64,000 bases of DNA from Methylomonas koyamae (GCF_001644025.1 NZ_LUUK01000078.1:1-64000); one strand, 5' to 3'. Positions 25,284 to 34,542 are shown, counted from the first letter of the stretch. Numbers and translations: made by a program. The notes: a model not told the origin generated them from the sequence alone.

Positions 25284-26585
25284 ATGAATGTTCCAGTACC
25301 TCGCGACATCCCGCTTCCGCTGCCGGCGCCGGAGGAATTGCTCGAAGTCTTGTTGATCGTCTCGTTCATCGTGCATATTGTGTTCGTGCATATGATGCTG
25401 GGTGGATCGCTGTTCAGCCTGTTCTGCCAGATCAAGGGTCTGAAGCAGATCGAATACGAGCGATTGGCCTATAAAATCGCCCAGACGGTCACCGTCAACA
25501 AAAGTCTGGCGGTGGTGATGGGCGTCGCTCCGCTGTTGATCATCAACACGCTGTACGCGCCGCAGTTTTACGCGTCCAGCGCCTTGATCGGCGGCGCTTG
25601 GATGGCCGTAATCCCACTGGTGGCGGTCGCCTTTCTGCTGGCCTACGCGCATAAGTTTTGGTGGGATCGCTTCGTCAACATTCCGGAATTGCATATCGGC
25701 ATCGCCGCGCTGGAATCGGCACTGTTCCTGTTTATTCCGCTGATCTACATGACCAACGTCAATCTGATGTTGTTTCCGGAATATTGGCCGGAGGTGAAAG
25801 GCTTTTTCTCGGCCATGTTGTTGCCGAACGTGTTGCAGCGATACTTGCACTTCGTTTCGGCGGCGATTTTATTCAGCGCGCTGTTTTTCGTGTGGTGGAG
25901 CGGCCGGCCGGCATTTCAAGCCGAGGTCAAACTCAGCCAACCGTTGCTGCAATCGGTACGCCGCTTTTTCTACGCCTTTGCGTTTGGCGCGACCATCTTT
26001 CAGATATTGTCCGGGTTGGTGGTCTTCGTCAGTCTTCCGGCCCAGGGCATGAGCTGGGGCGTCACCTTGTTGTTGTTCGCCGGCGGCGGTTTCGGTGTTC
26101 CGGCGCTGTACTGGATGTGGGGCAATCTGGTGAACCCAGACAACTCGCTGGACAGGCATTTCAGCAGAATCATAGTTCTCTTCGCCTGCACGATCTTGGC
26201 AATGGCCGTGGCCCGCCACCAGTATCGAGAACACGCGTTGAAAGACCATAAACTCGCGATCGCCCAGAAAACCGCCAACTATATGGCCGCGGCGGCCGAC
26301 GCCAGGCAAGAGGCGGAATCGGCCGCGTTGGCGCAACAAAACGAACCGGTCGATCCCGGCGAACAAGCGTTTCAGCGCAATTGCGCGGCTTGCCACCATA
26401 TTAATCTGCCGACGGTCGGCCCGGACATGGGGGAAATCCGCCGAATTTACGCCGGAGACGCCAAGGGCCTGATCCGCTGGACCCAAAATCCCGGCAAGAA
26501 GCGCGAGAACAGCATGCAAATGCCCGGTTTTCCGCATCTGAGCGAAACCGAACTGCAGGCCATCGCCGACTACATGTTGCGCTAA
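25284..26585 (+). CDS. Cytochrome bd-like membrane subunit with C-terminal haem c domain (subunit B)
   Basis: This 433-residue protein is a distant paralogue of subunit A. The N-terminal helix carries His31 and His36 (IVHIVFVHMMLGGS). About eight helices run to residue 310, with H189 (RYLHFVSAAILF) at a place where bd subunits keep a haem-b histidine. A charged, Ala-rich linker (330-355) leads to a haem c domain with CAACH at 367-371 and MQMPGF (Met near 411-413). Two c-haem-tailed membrane subunits side by side point to a heterodimeric oxidase of the bd superfamily. Whether it reduces O2 is not shown by sequence. Confidence 0.78.
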   Translation: MNVPVPRDIPLPLPAPEELLEVLLIVSFIVHIVFVHMMLGGSLFSLFCQIKGLKQIEYERLAYKIAQTVTVNKSLAVVMGVAPLLIINTLYAPQFYASSALIGGAWMAVIPLVAVAFLLAYAHKFWWDRFVNIPELHIGIAALESALFLFIPLIYMTNVNLMLFPEYWPEVKGFFSAMLLPNVLQRYLHFVSAAILFSALFFVWWSGRPAFQAEVKLSQPLLQSVRRFFYAFAFGATIFQILSGLVVFVSLPAQGMSWGVTLLLFAGGGFGVPALYWMWGNLVNPDNSLDRHFSRIIVLFACTILAMAVARHQYREHALKDHKLAIAQKTANYMAAAADARQEAESAALAQQNEPVDPGEQAFQRNCAACHHINLPTVGPDMGEIRRIYAGDAKGLIRWTQNPGKKRENSMQMPGFPHLSETELQAIADYMLR

Positions 26586-26613
26586 GTTTTAACCTCTCAC
26601 GAGACAAACCGTC

Positions 26614-27123
26614 ATGACGATAATCACTCATCTTTGCGTCGGGGAAGCCTTAGTCGGCGACGGCAACGAGATTGCTCATATCGACCTGATCCTGGGGCCG
26701 CGCGGCTCCGCCGCCGAAACCGCGTTCGCACTGGCATTGACCAACAACAAGGAGGGCTTTTCGACGCTGTTGGCCGTCGTCGCGCCGAATTTGATGGTCA
26801 AGCCGGCGACGATTCTGTTCAACAAAGTCACGATCAAGGGCGCTCGCCAAGCCGTGCAAATGTTCGGTCCGGCCCAGCGCGGCGTGGCAATGGCCGTGGC
26901 CGATTCGGTTGAAAACGGCACGATCCCGCTCGAGCAAGCCGACGATTTGTTCATCTCGGTCGGCGTGTTCATCCATTGGGCCGCCGAGGACGACAACAAA
27001 ATCGAACGCTACAACTACCAAGCAACCAAATTGGCTATCGAACTGGCGGTTTCCCACCGACCCGGCGCGGCCGAAGTGATTGCGGCCAAGGCCGGTGCCA
27101 AGCACCCCTACGCCGCGAAATGA
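26614..27123 (+). CDS. fae: Formaldehyde-activating enzyme (Fae) paralogue
   Basis: This 169-residue protein follows the Fae sequence closely: [20 protein letters not shown] with the catalytic-position His, [55 protein letters not shown], and [19 protein letters not shown]. Fae condenses formaldehyde with tetrahydromethanopterin in the cytoplasm of methylotrophs. It lies 28 bp after subunit B, tying formaldehyde handling to the dehydrogenase cluster. Whether this copy is the main Fae or a divergent paralogue cannot be told without the rest of the genome. Confidence 0.9.
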   Translation: MTIITHLCVGEALVGDGNEIAHIDLILGPRGSAAETAFALALTNNKEGFSTLLAVVAPNLMVKPATILFNKVTIKGARQAVQMFGPAQRGVAMAVADSVENGTIPLEQADDLFISVGVFIHWAAEDDNKIERYNYQATKLAIELAVSHRPGAAEVIAAKAGAKHPYAAK

Positions 27124-27243
27124 ATCTGTCGGCGCCGGCGGGTCCGGCATCGGCAACGGGCAAGGATGCACACCCGAGAGATCCCGGATGGATTTATCCA
27201 GCGTTCGCCGAGGCAAACGCATTGACTGAAAAGGAGTTATCCA

Positions 27244-27516
27244 ATGACGCAATTGACGACTGTATCGCAATCCCAAAATATTCAGGCCCCTAAGAAAAGC
27301 AAACGGCCCGCTAAACCGGAATCCGATTTTATCGAGCTATTTCCGCTACCGAAATATTTTCAGACCCACTTCCAGCACATACACGAAAACAACCAATCCC
27401 TGCATCAGGAAATTCGCGCGCTGAACCGGCATTTGGCGCGACTGGAAGCCAAAATGGATCTGGCCTTGCAAACCGGCTGGGAAACGCGTTGCGAAAACTG
27501 TCCCAAGCGTAATTAA
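27244..27516 (+). CDS. Unrecognised 90-residue coiled-coil protein with C-terminal CxxC
   Basis: The N-terminus is basic (KKSKRPAKP), then FIELFPLPKYFQTHF, a probable coiled coil (HIHENNQSLHQEIRALNRHLARLEAKMD, about residues 44-72) and an end with CENCPKRN. A good AAGGAG lies 8 bp before the ATG. No signal peptide or membrane helix is seen. It is the last gene of the group that contains fae, 120 bp downstream of it. The family is not recognised; the C-x2-C could bind metal or be redox-active. Confidence 0.65.
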   Translation: MTQLTTVSQSQNIQAPKKSKRPAKPESDFIELFPLPKYFQTHFQHIHENNQSLHQEIRALNRHLARLEAKMDLALQTGWETRCENCPKRN

Positions 27517-27591
27517 AGCGAGGCCGTAGCACGGGCGCGGGGTTTCATCCAAAACCTCCGGCGCCTTCGGTCGTCTTCCCGAATGGATGCG

Positions 27592-27611
27592 CCCGCCGGC
27601 TCGTCGGCGGG
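27592..27611 (+). terminator. Possible terminator at the end of the methylotrophy cluster
   Basis: CCCGCCG and CGGCGGG pair around GCTCGT, with ATTTT a few bases later. It lies 75 bp after the last plus-strand gene, in the gap to the convergent di-haem gene. Confidence 0.4.
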
Positions 27612-27762
27612 TACGGGATTTTGCGCGTCCGTGTAAGCCGGAACAACCGCCAGCCTAAGCCCGCGAGCACTCCTGGGCGGAATCGGTGTGGTTTCCACGA
27701 AGCGCTTGGATGCGGGCGCGCCGGTTCAAGGCAAGCCTCCGGGCGCTGCTTGCCTATCGAGA

Positions 27763-29121
27763 CTAGTCAAGCGACCGCGCGTCGGCCGGGCTATCGATGG
27801 TGCCGCTCAAGGTGTTTAGAAAGGCGGCCAGTTGGCGCATTTCGGCGGGTTTCAGATGTAAGGGTTTGATCTCGCTGCGCCCCGCCGGGGCGGCGGGCGC
27901 CCGGTTATAGTGGCCGATCACCGCTTCCAGGCTGGCGAATTGTCCGGCATGCATATAGGGCGGACGCTGCGCGACGTTACGCAAACTGGGCGGCTTATAG
28001 GCCCGCAACAGGCGTCGCTCACCCTTGTTGATGAAGTTCAACTCTCGGCATTGTTCCGGACTGGCATCGCTGTAACCGCCGAGGCAATTGAATTCGTCGG
28101 CGACGACCTGTTCCGCGCCGGTCAAGCGGCCCAAATCCTTGGGCAAGCCGGGGCGGGCCGGCACGCCGGTATTGTGAAAATCCAGATCGGTGAACAATGG
28201 CCCGCGATGACATTCGACACAATGGGCCTTGCCGATGAACAGTTTCAGTCCGGCGATCTCTTCCGAGCTCAACGAGTTTTCCGGCGTGGCCGGAGCCTGT
28301 TCCCCCAAGGCCCGCACATAGGCGTCGAACCGGCTTTCGTTCCACGCGATGCGCCGCTCGAAAGCCGCGATGGCTTTGCCGACATTAGCAAAAACCCGAT
28401 TGACTGCGTCGCGCGCCGAATCGTCAAGCCCGATCCAAGCACGCCGAGCTCGCTTGTCGCCCAGCGGACCGGCGTTATCCGGCAGCGCCGACAGATCGGG
28501 CGGCTCTCCGAACACAGCGCGATATTCGGACCGGTAATGCGCCAACACCCATTTGGCGCAACCGCCGCGGGTCAGATTGTGTTCGTTGGGGTTTTCCAGC
28601 GGACCGAGCGCCTGCGCCCATTGGCTGTCCTTGCGACCGTCCCAAAACAGCCACGGGCTGTAAGCCATGCCCGTTAGCGGCATCGCGCGACGGTTGGTTC
28701 GGCCGACGCCTTTCGCCAGGTCTCGGCCGTCCTGGAAATCCCGGTCCGGATCGTGACAACTGGCGCAAGCGACTTTGCCGTTCGAACTGAGCCCTTGGTC
28801 GAAAAACCAGCGCCGCCCCAACGCCGCGGCCGCCGGGTCGTCGGCGAAACGGTTGGACGGATCGGCCGGCAACGGCGGCAGGCTGGACAGCGCTAGCGAG
28901 CGCAGCGCGGTCAGTTCGCTATCGGACCATAGTCCGGAATCGATCGCCCCGGCATTGGTCGCGCTCAACACCAGGAGCAGAGTCCAACCGCCCGCCAAGC
29001 GCTTGGCCGAACAAGTCTGCCGTTGCCGGGTAAGCGGTTCGTTTCTAGGAATGTCTACGGCACCGGGCTTATCGTCCCGGCCGATCGCTGGGCCGAGCTC
29101 GGGTTTGAACGGGGCGCTCAT
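27763..29121 (-). CDS. Di-haem cytochrome c peroxidase / MauG family protein
   Basis: This 452-residue protein has an N-terminal hydrophobic stretch (WTLLLVLSATNAGA) after a long charged lead, so it is exported or anchored. The first haem site CASCHD and second CVECHR lie about 195 residues apart, as in CcpA/MauG proteins. The RNVAQRPPYMHAGQF block near the C-terminus is also typical. Members reduce H2O2 or oxidise protein residues during cofactor maturation. The ATG at 29121 overlaps the stop of the YtkA-like gene (ATGA). It converges on the fae-containing group. Confidence 0.85.
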   Translation of the reverse strand: MSAPFKPELGPAIGRDDKPGAVDIPRNEPLTRQRQTCSAKRLAGGWTLLLVLSATNAGAIDSGLWSDSELTALRSLALSSLPPLPADPSNRFADDPAAAALGRRWFFDQGLSSNGKVACASCHDPDRDFQDGRDLAKGVGRTNRRAMPLTGMAYSPWLFWDGRKDSQWAQALGPLENPNEHNLTRGGCAKWVLAHYRSEYRAVFGEPPDLSALPDNAGPLGDKRARRAWIGLDDSARDAVNRVFANVGKAIAAFERRIAWNESRFDAYVRALGEQAPATPENSLSSEEIAGLKLFIGKAHCVECHRGPLFTDLDFHNTGVPARPGLPKDLGRLTGAEQVVADEFNCLGGYSDASPEQCRELNFINKGERRLLRAYKPPSLRNVAQRPPYMHAGQFASLEAVIGHYNRAPAAPAGRSEIKPLHLKPAEMRQLAAFLNTLSGTIDSPADARSLD

Positions 29122-29522
29122 TTGACCGGGACCTCGAAGATCACCCAGTCGCGCCGGTTTTTCCGCCAAAAATCGAAGCGTACCCACCAAACGCCGCTCA
29201 TTTGAAATTTCATGCCGGCGATTCGGTAGTCGCCGTTGCCGAGGTACGCAGTCGCCCTGGGTTGAGTCGGCAGGCCGTGCGCATGTCCCGGCATGTGGGC
29301 GGAAACGGTGATGATCAGGTTATCCGCCGGACGCCGGTCAGCGGTCTCCACATGCAATAGCCACTCGTGTATCAAATCGGTCGTCACTTCCGGGGCCAAG
29401 CTTTGCCAACTCACCCGGTACAGGCCTTTGTCGCTGAGGTGGGCGTCGGTCGCCGAAGAGGGGGAAATGCTTAGGGCCAAGACCATGCCCAACGCGATAC
29501 GCAGGTATCTCAAGTTATCCAT
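29118..29522 (-). CDS. YtkA/FixH-like periplasmic protein
   Basis: This 134-residue protein with a signal peptide (ending SPSSA) has a single beta-sandwich-like domain. The block HMPGHAHGLPTQP, then GDYRIAGMKFQMSGVWWVRFD, matches YtkA-like/FixH-like domains, where His and Met residues often bind copper. It is translationally coupled (4-bp overlap) to the di-haem gene, so the two probably act together in the periplasm. The exact role is not known. Confidence 0.72.
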   Translation of the reverse strand: MDNLRYLRIALGMVLALSISPSSATDAHLSDKGLYRVSWQSLAPEVTTDLIHEWLLHVETADRRPADNLIITVSAHMPGHAHGLPTQPRATAYLGNGDYRIAGMKFQMSGVWWVRFDFWRKNRRDWVIFEVPVK

Positions 29523-29811
29523 TAGTGGCGCAAGTGTTCTAATTGCAGGCAGATGAACAATGTCTATGTTCGATTTCTAAACAATGGCACTCGTCCAACG
29601 CGCTCGATCCGGCGGTTTCCGCGAGTGTCCGGACTACTTAGAAATTTCCGTGCCAGCTTGCAATCAAACGGATTTTGTCACTGCTCAGCGATCTGCCCCC
29701 TCTTTGAAAATGAGGGATAGCGGATTATTTAAATATATTCCCCTCACTCTCTCGTTTTAAAAGGCGAAACTTGGATTAAGGCCACGTGTTATCCAGGCTA
29801 AATCATTACAT
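29523..29811. other. Intergenic gap with no recognised element
   Basis: 289 bp between the YtkA-like gene and the LON-domain gene. I see AT-rich sequence near 29720-29760 but no gene, RNA or clear promoter. Confidence 0.3.
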
Positions 29812-30438
29812 CTAAACCTTAATTAAGCTTTGCGCGGTAAATTCTTGCAAACGTTGCCAGCGAATTTGTAAGTCATCTATTTCCAATAAAGATTGCTTCA
29901 AATGCGATGGCAGAGGTGCGTACATGGCAAAATAATTCATCGCTAGTTCCGGGTGGTCGTAAAGTTCCGCCTCGGAACAACTGACAACGCCACTTTGGAT
30001 CAAACTTTTCAAAACGGCCGCCCAAATAGGTAGAACTTCCCCGTTGCAAACGTTTACTTCCTCTAAATTGCCCGTTTTGGCAAGCCACAGTCCATCGGCT
30101 TGTTGATGAATTTCATCCAGACTTTGGCGTTGCTCGCCCCGTAAAGAGATAGACAGCAAGCCATTGGGCATTTGGCCAAAGTCGATGATTTTAGCGCTGG
30201 TACCGATTGAATAAAAAATTGACTCGTTCTTTGCGGGTGAATCGGCATTAACAAGCACTTCCTGTTTTTCAAAACCCTCGCGCAGCAAGCATACGGTAAA
30301 ACTCGATCCACTTCGTAAACAAGCAGATATCATCTTGATATAGCGCTGTTCGAATATTTGCAGTTGTAAAGTGCATTTTGGGAATAAGGGGATATTCAGG
30401 GGAAATAGGGCTTGGTCGCCGGTTTGCAGTGATTGCAT
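29812..30438 (-). CDS. LON substrate-binding domain protein
   Basis: This 208-residue protein opens with LFPLNIPLFPKCTLQLQIFEQRYIKMI, the signature of the Lon N-terminal domain as a stand-alone protein. The strand SISLRGEQR and a helical C-terminal half (LPSHLKQSLLEIDDLQIRWQRL) follow. There is no AAA or protease domain. Such proteins are common in gammaproteobacteria and may bind unfolded proteins; function is unproven. It is monocistronic by spacing, with gaps of about 280 bp on both sides. Confidence 0.85.
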   Translation of the reverse strand: MQSLQTGDQALFPLNIPLFPKCTLQLQIFEQRYIKMISACLRSGSSFTVCLLREGFEKQEVLVNADSPAKNESIFYSIGTSAKIIDFGQMPNGLLSISLRGEQRQSLDEIHQQADGLWLAKTGNLEEVNVCNGEVLPIWAAVLKSLIQSGVVSCSEAELYDHPELAMNYFAMYAPLPSHLKQSLLEIDDLQIRWQRLQEFTAQSLIKV

Positions 30439-30716
30439 GTTATCAATCCTAATGGTTGGTTATCGCTATTCAGTTCGTGTGCTAAGCCATTAAAAATAGC
30501 GAAAACTATTTTTAGCGATTTTGATAAAACTAAGGTGATCGTCGCCCTTGAATTGATTACGTTAATCTTCCGCGCGTCCCAAATATCCCATTCCACACAG
30601 CTGAACGGAATCAGTCGCGGTTTACAAGTGGATTAGAGGACTTCTCAGACAGCACAATACGCCTTCGGCGCCGGCATGCCCGGAAGCGGACTCGAACTTC
30701 GGAATGCTTGGCCGGT

Positions 30717-32828
30717 TTACCGGTCCAGCCATTCGGCGAACTTTCCAAAAATAAAATGGCTGCCGCGCATCGAAAGATGATCGTCGTCGTAAAAGTAAGA
30801 CATATCCTCGTGCATGCCGCCGCAAGAAATATCGTTGCACAAATATTGATAGGCCGAGAATACCTTAACCTGATGCTGGGTTGAGTTAACGATGGAATCC
30901 ACCGCCTTCCGATAATTGGCATTACGTTTGTCGAACGACGTTCTGGATACGCTGCATTCCGGGCGATCTTTCGAGCTGATATGAAACGGCCGCTCGTCAA
31001 CGCAATTTTTGGCCTTGACGCCAATTTCCGGCACGTCTTCGATAAACACCACTTCTTTTCCGAGTTTTAGGATCGGATTAATCGAATCCAAATAACCGTC
31101 GATAAACTTGTGATAATTTTCCACCAATACATCGTCGGGACCGTTGATAATCCGATAAACATTTTTGGTTTCGGTATTGCCGTAACCGGAGCCTTCGATA
31201 TACATCGCGCCTCGGGTCGCAAACGCAATCCGCTGTATCGACGGAAAATCCCGCAACAGTTTCAGCACGATGGGCATGATGACCTTGCAACGCGTCGACT
31301 TTTCCTCGTACTGCTCGGTCGGATTGATCGTAACCAAATCGATAAACGGCAGACAGCCGTTCACCGCCACCAGCGCCAGATCGTCGGCGCCATGAGAAAT
31401 GGAATCGTAGACAAACTGCGCGGCGTGGCTGTCGCCTACCACCAAGGTTTTCGGCGTGGCGCTGGTAAATCGACAGATCAAGTAATTGTAACTGGCTCCC
31501 AATTCGGCGCGGCATCGATCGTCTACCCAATCTTCCGGCGTATTGAACAGCACGGTGCCGTTCACATCGGCGAACATCTGGGTTTTACTGAGCGCGTCGG
31601 CATCCCGAAACTCCAGGCCGTTTTTCAGATATAACTGGTAGCCGACGTTTCCGATACCCAACATCAGCAGCAATAAGGTCAAGGTCTTGGCGCCGCTGTG
31701 CTTACCCAAGCGTATCGGTTTCTCGACCAAGGCATACGTCAACCACGCCAACACCACCGTCAACAGCACCGCGGCGATTCGGATATTGGCACTGGGCTCG
31801 TCGGTTTGAATGATGTGAGCGAAGGACAGCAGCGGCCAATGCCACAGGTATAGCGGAAAGCTGATGAGACCGACCCAAACCGCTAGCCGGTTGGATAACA
31901 ACTTCCGATTGACCCAAGCATTCGGTCCGGCCGAAATGATCAATACCGCGCCGAGCATCGGCAATATCGCCCATTTGCCGGGAAAGTCGGAGTCCTTGTC
32001 GATGACGCTGAACCCGTAAATCAACAGCGCGATACCGAGGAAAGACAACACGTTCGCCAGGGTTCTGCCATCCACCGGCTGGCCCTCCCGATAGACGACG
32101 GCCACCAGCCAACCGTCCAGCTTATGCCGGGCCGATGCGAAGGCGTGCTTGCGGTACAAGGCCATCCACGCCAACAAACTGCCGCACTGTAGCTCCCAAA
32201 ACCGAGTTTGCGGCGAGTAAAACGTGGCGACCGAATCGTTCAATACGCCGCGAACATTCAAATAAAACGAGGCAATAGCGACGATCACCGTCACCGTAAA
32301 CAAATTGAAATTTTTCCGCCACGCCAGCCACAGCAACAACGGCCAGACAATATAAAACTGTTCCTCGATACCTAAGCTCCACAAATGCAGCAGGGGCTTG
32401 GTTTCGGCGGAGCTGTCGAAATAACCGGCCTCATTCCACAACACCAGATTCGACACGAAGCCGGCACCGGCGGCGATATGCTTGCCCAACTGTTTGTACT
32501 CGTCGGCAAACAGCGCGAACCAGCCGAACGTAAAGCTTGCCGCCAATACCAGAATCAACGCCGGAAAAATACGTTTGATCCGGCGAATGTAAAACTCGCT
32601 GAAACTGAACGTACCCTTTTCCAGGTTCTGAAAAACGATCGTGGAAATTAAATAGCCGGAAATCACAAAAAAGATATCGACGCCGATGAAGCCGCCTTTT
32701 AAACCGTTCGGAAAGGCATGGAACGCAACGACCGACAGCACGGCGATGGCTCGCAAGCCATCGATATCGGGGCGATATTTCGGATGAGACAGACTAGGGT
32801 TTAAAACGTGGGACTGGGTAAAGGTCAT
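30717..32828 (-). CDS. OafA/YrhL-type acyltransferase with SGNH domain
   Basis: This 703-residue membrane protein has an Acyl_transf_3 region (about residues 15-390) starting YRPDIDGLRAIAVLSVVAFH, with the catalytic-site motif GGFIGVDIFFVISGYLI and ten or so helices. A periplasmic SGNH hydrolase-like region follows, with LVVGDSHAAQF (catalytic Ser) and a late DDDHLSMRG (Asp-His). Such proteins O-acetylate cell-surface polysaccharide or LPS. No polysaccharide genes are adjacent, so the target is not given. Confidence 0.9.
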   Translation of the reverse strand: MTFTQSHVLNPSLSHPKYRPDIDGLRAIAVLSVVAFHAFPNGLKGGFIGVDIFFVISGYLISTIVFQNLEKGTFSFSEFYIRRIKRIFPALILVLAASFTFGWFALFADEYKQLGKHIAAGAGFVSNLVLWNEAGYFDSSAETKPLLHLWSLGIEEQFYIVWPLLLWLAWRKNFNLFTVTVIVAIASFYLNVRGVLNDSVATFYSPQTRFWELQCGSLLAWMALYRKHAFASARHKLDGWLVAVVYREGQPVDGRTLANVLSFLGIALLIYGFSVIDKDSDFPGKWAILPMLGAVLIISAGPNAWVNRKLLSNRLAVWVGLISFPLYLWHWPLLSFAHIIQTDEPSANIRIAAVLLTVVLAWLTYALVEKPIRLGKHSGAKTLTLLLLMLGIGNVGYQLYLKNGLEFRDADALSKTQMFADVNGTVLFNTPEDWVDDRCRAELGASYNYLICRFTSATPKTLVVGDSHAAQFVYDSISHGADDLALVAVNGCLPFIDLVTINPTEQYEEKSTRCKVIMPIVLKLLRDFPSIQRIAFATRGAMYIEGSGYGNTETKNVYRIINGPDDVLVENYHKFIDGYLDSINPILKLGKEVVFIEDVPEIGVKAKNCVDERPFHISSKDRPECSVSRTSFDKRNANYRKAVDSIVNSTQHQVKVFSAYQYLCNDISCGGMHEDMSYFYDDDHLSMRGSHFIFGKFAEWLDR

Positions 32829-33352
32829 GAAGCTCCCGGCACGCTAAAGTGGCATAAGTTCGACTTCTTGCCCGCACTATAGGTGACTGATGGAGTAAAG
32901 CAGAACGCATGTGTGGCGAGTCGCTGAATCTGGCGCCATCGCGGTTCGCCCGGAATCAAGACAACAGAATGACAACTCTGGCGGCGATCATATTGCTTCA
33001 CGGCGCCGTCGTCAATCGGCCGCCCCGGCCCCGATAAGCCTTGGATTTAGGACAGTCGCGGCTATCGAAACCGGTTGATACCTCACGTCGGCGCGTGAAC
33101 CCGGTATTGCCCGCGTCCGTTACGACTTACGCGGGCTTCGGCCTTTCAAACTGCGTCGTTATCGCGCAGCCCAATTCTTAACCTCATTTCGCACCGAAAA
33201 TTTATCCGATTGAACTTCTTACGCGCCAGTTCGCATTAACACATGTTAGCGAGACCGAACGGCGCGGAAGGGATTTCCAATCTAACCGGCCCCGATCGGA
33301 TCGCCGAGCTGGGAAACGAATGACCTTTAACCCTGAAAAAGAAAGATCGAAT
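32829..33352. other. Gap before the choice-of-anchor protein gene
   Basis: 524 bp, no gene recognised. A hairpin GCCCGCGT / ACGCGGGC (33109-33136) lies in the middle and could be a weak terminator or leader structure. Confidence 0.35.
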
Positions 33353-34432
33353 ATGAAAATCGTGAATTTGGCTGTACTAATGGTTTTACTGGCGGCTACG
33401 AACGCAACCTGGGCTGCCGGCGGCGGTAACGGCGGTGGTGGAAATGGCGGGAACGGAGGCGGAGGTAACAGCGGCACCGTGGACGACAATCCCTCCGCTT
33501 CGGACCTTTACGTGCTGCAATACGGCGCGGAAAAGCAAAACGATGCCGACACACCGGAAATCACCGAAACCGAACTGGAGACGATAAAAGTCACTCCGCC
33601 GCCGGTGCAGACTCCGCTTGATACCGTGACCGGCAATCAATTGTTGAATGCCTGGCGGGTGCCCAACAGCGGCATCGTCGCGCAAAACGTGAGTTACATC
33701 GGCAAGGGCGACCAGGCGCGGGTCTATGCCGCCAGCGAATTCAGCAGCGTGGTGAACGCCGACGGCATCGTCCTGACCACCGGCATGGCTAACTTTGCCC
33801 ATTCCAACACGTCCAGCGGGGCAACCGGCGTGACCGGAACCGGCGCGAGCTACGAAGTTTCCAAGCTCAGCAAGCAAATGACCTACGACGCCAATTCGCT
33901 GAAGTTCGACTTTACCCTGGATCCGTCAGCGTCGAGCGCCAACGGCATCACGACCCAGTTCGTGTTTGCCTCCGAGGAATACCCGGAATGGACCGGCATT
34001 TTCCGCGACGGCTTTGCGTTGGTCGTGGACGGCGTCAATTACGCACACTTCGATGCCTCGAACTTCGTGGTGCTGGACAATTGCAGCAGCAATGGCGTTT
34101 ATCCGTGCACCGACACCGTACAAAACGACAACGGCTTTCTGACGCCCAACGCCGGCGCCAGCTCGGTTCCGTTCGAGTTCGACGGTTATACGGCGGTTTT
34201 GACCGTCAATGCCTTACTGAACCCAGCCCTGGCCAATCATAGTCTGGAAGCCGTCATTGCCGATTCCAACGATCCGCTTTGGGATAGCGCGGTGTTCCTA
34301 TCCGGCCTGCGCTCCGCCACGGTGCCCGGCGTATTCCAAGCCAACGTGCCGACCGCCGTGCCGCTGCCGGCATCGTTGGGGTTGTTCGTATCGGGATTAG
34401 CGCTGGTGGGCGGATTGCGACGTAGACGCTAG
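33353..34432 (+). CDS. Choice-of-anchor L domain protein with PEP-CTERM-like sorting signal
   Basis: This 359-residue exported protein has a signal peptide (ending NATWAAG), a Gly/Asn-rich linker (residues 24-42) and a beta-rich body. The body contains FVFASEEYPEWTGIFRDGFALVVDG, the choice-of-anchor L pattern. The C-terminal signal VPLPASLGLFVSGLALVGG is followed by RRRR, which fits PEP-CTERM/exosortase-type sorting. It is probably displayed at the surface or in the matrix. The Met at 33353 is chosen over 33320 because it starts the signal peptide. Confidence 0.8.
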   Translation: MKIVNLAVLMVLLAATNATWAAGGGNGGGGNGGNGGGGNSGTVDDNPSASDLYVLQYGAEKQNDADTPEITETELETIKVTPPPVQTPLDTVTGNQLLNAWRVPNSGIVAQNVSYIGKGDQARVYAASEFSSVVNADGIVLTTGMANFAHSNTSSGATGVTGTGASYEVSKLSKQMTYDANSLKFDFTLDPSASSANGITTQFVFASEEYPEWTGIFRDGFALVVDGVNYAHFDASNFVVLDNCSSNGVYPCTDTVQNDNGFLTPNAGASSVPFEFDGYTAVLTVNALLNPALANHSLEAVIADSNDPLWDSAVFLSGLRSATVPGVFQANVPTAVPLPASLGLFVSGLALVGGLRRRR

Positions 34433-34542
34433 GGAAGGCTTGAGCGTGGCCGGCGAACCAAACGGCCCGGATTCAATCCCTCTTTCAAGCTAACAGCCGC
34501 TCGCCGAGTGGCTACTCGAATGATTAGAAAAAAATCAATGCT

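Noticed and set aside
27120-27293. 57-codon frame overlapping the fae stop (ATGA)
   Set aside because: It overlaps the start of the 90-residue gene, has no known similarity and no own ribosome-binding site; kept out as too weak.
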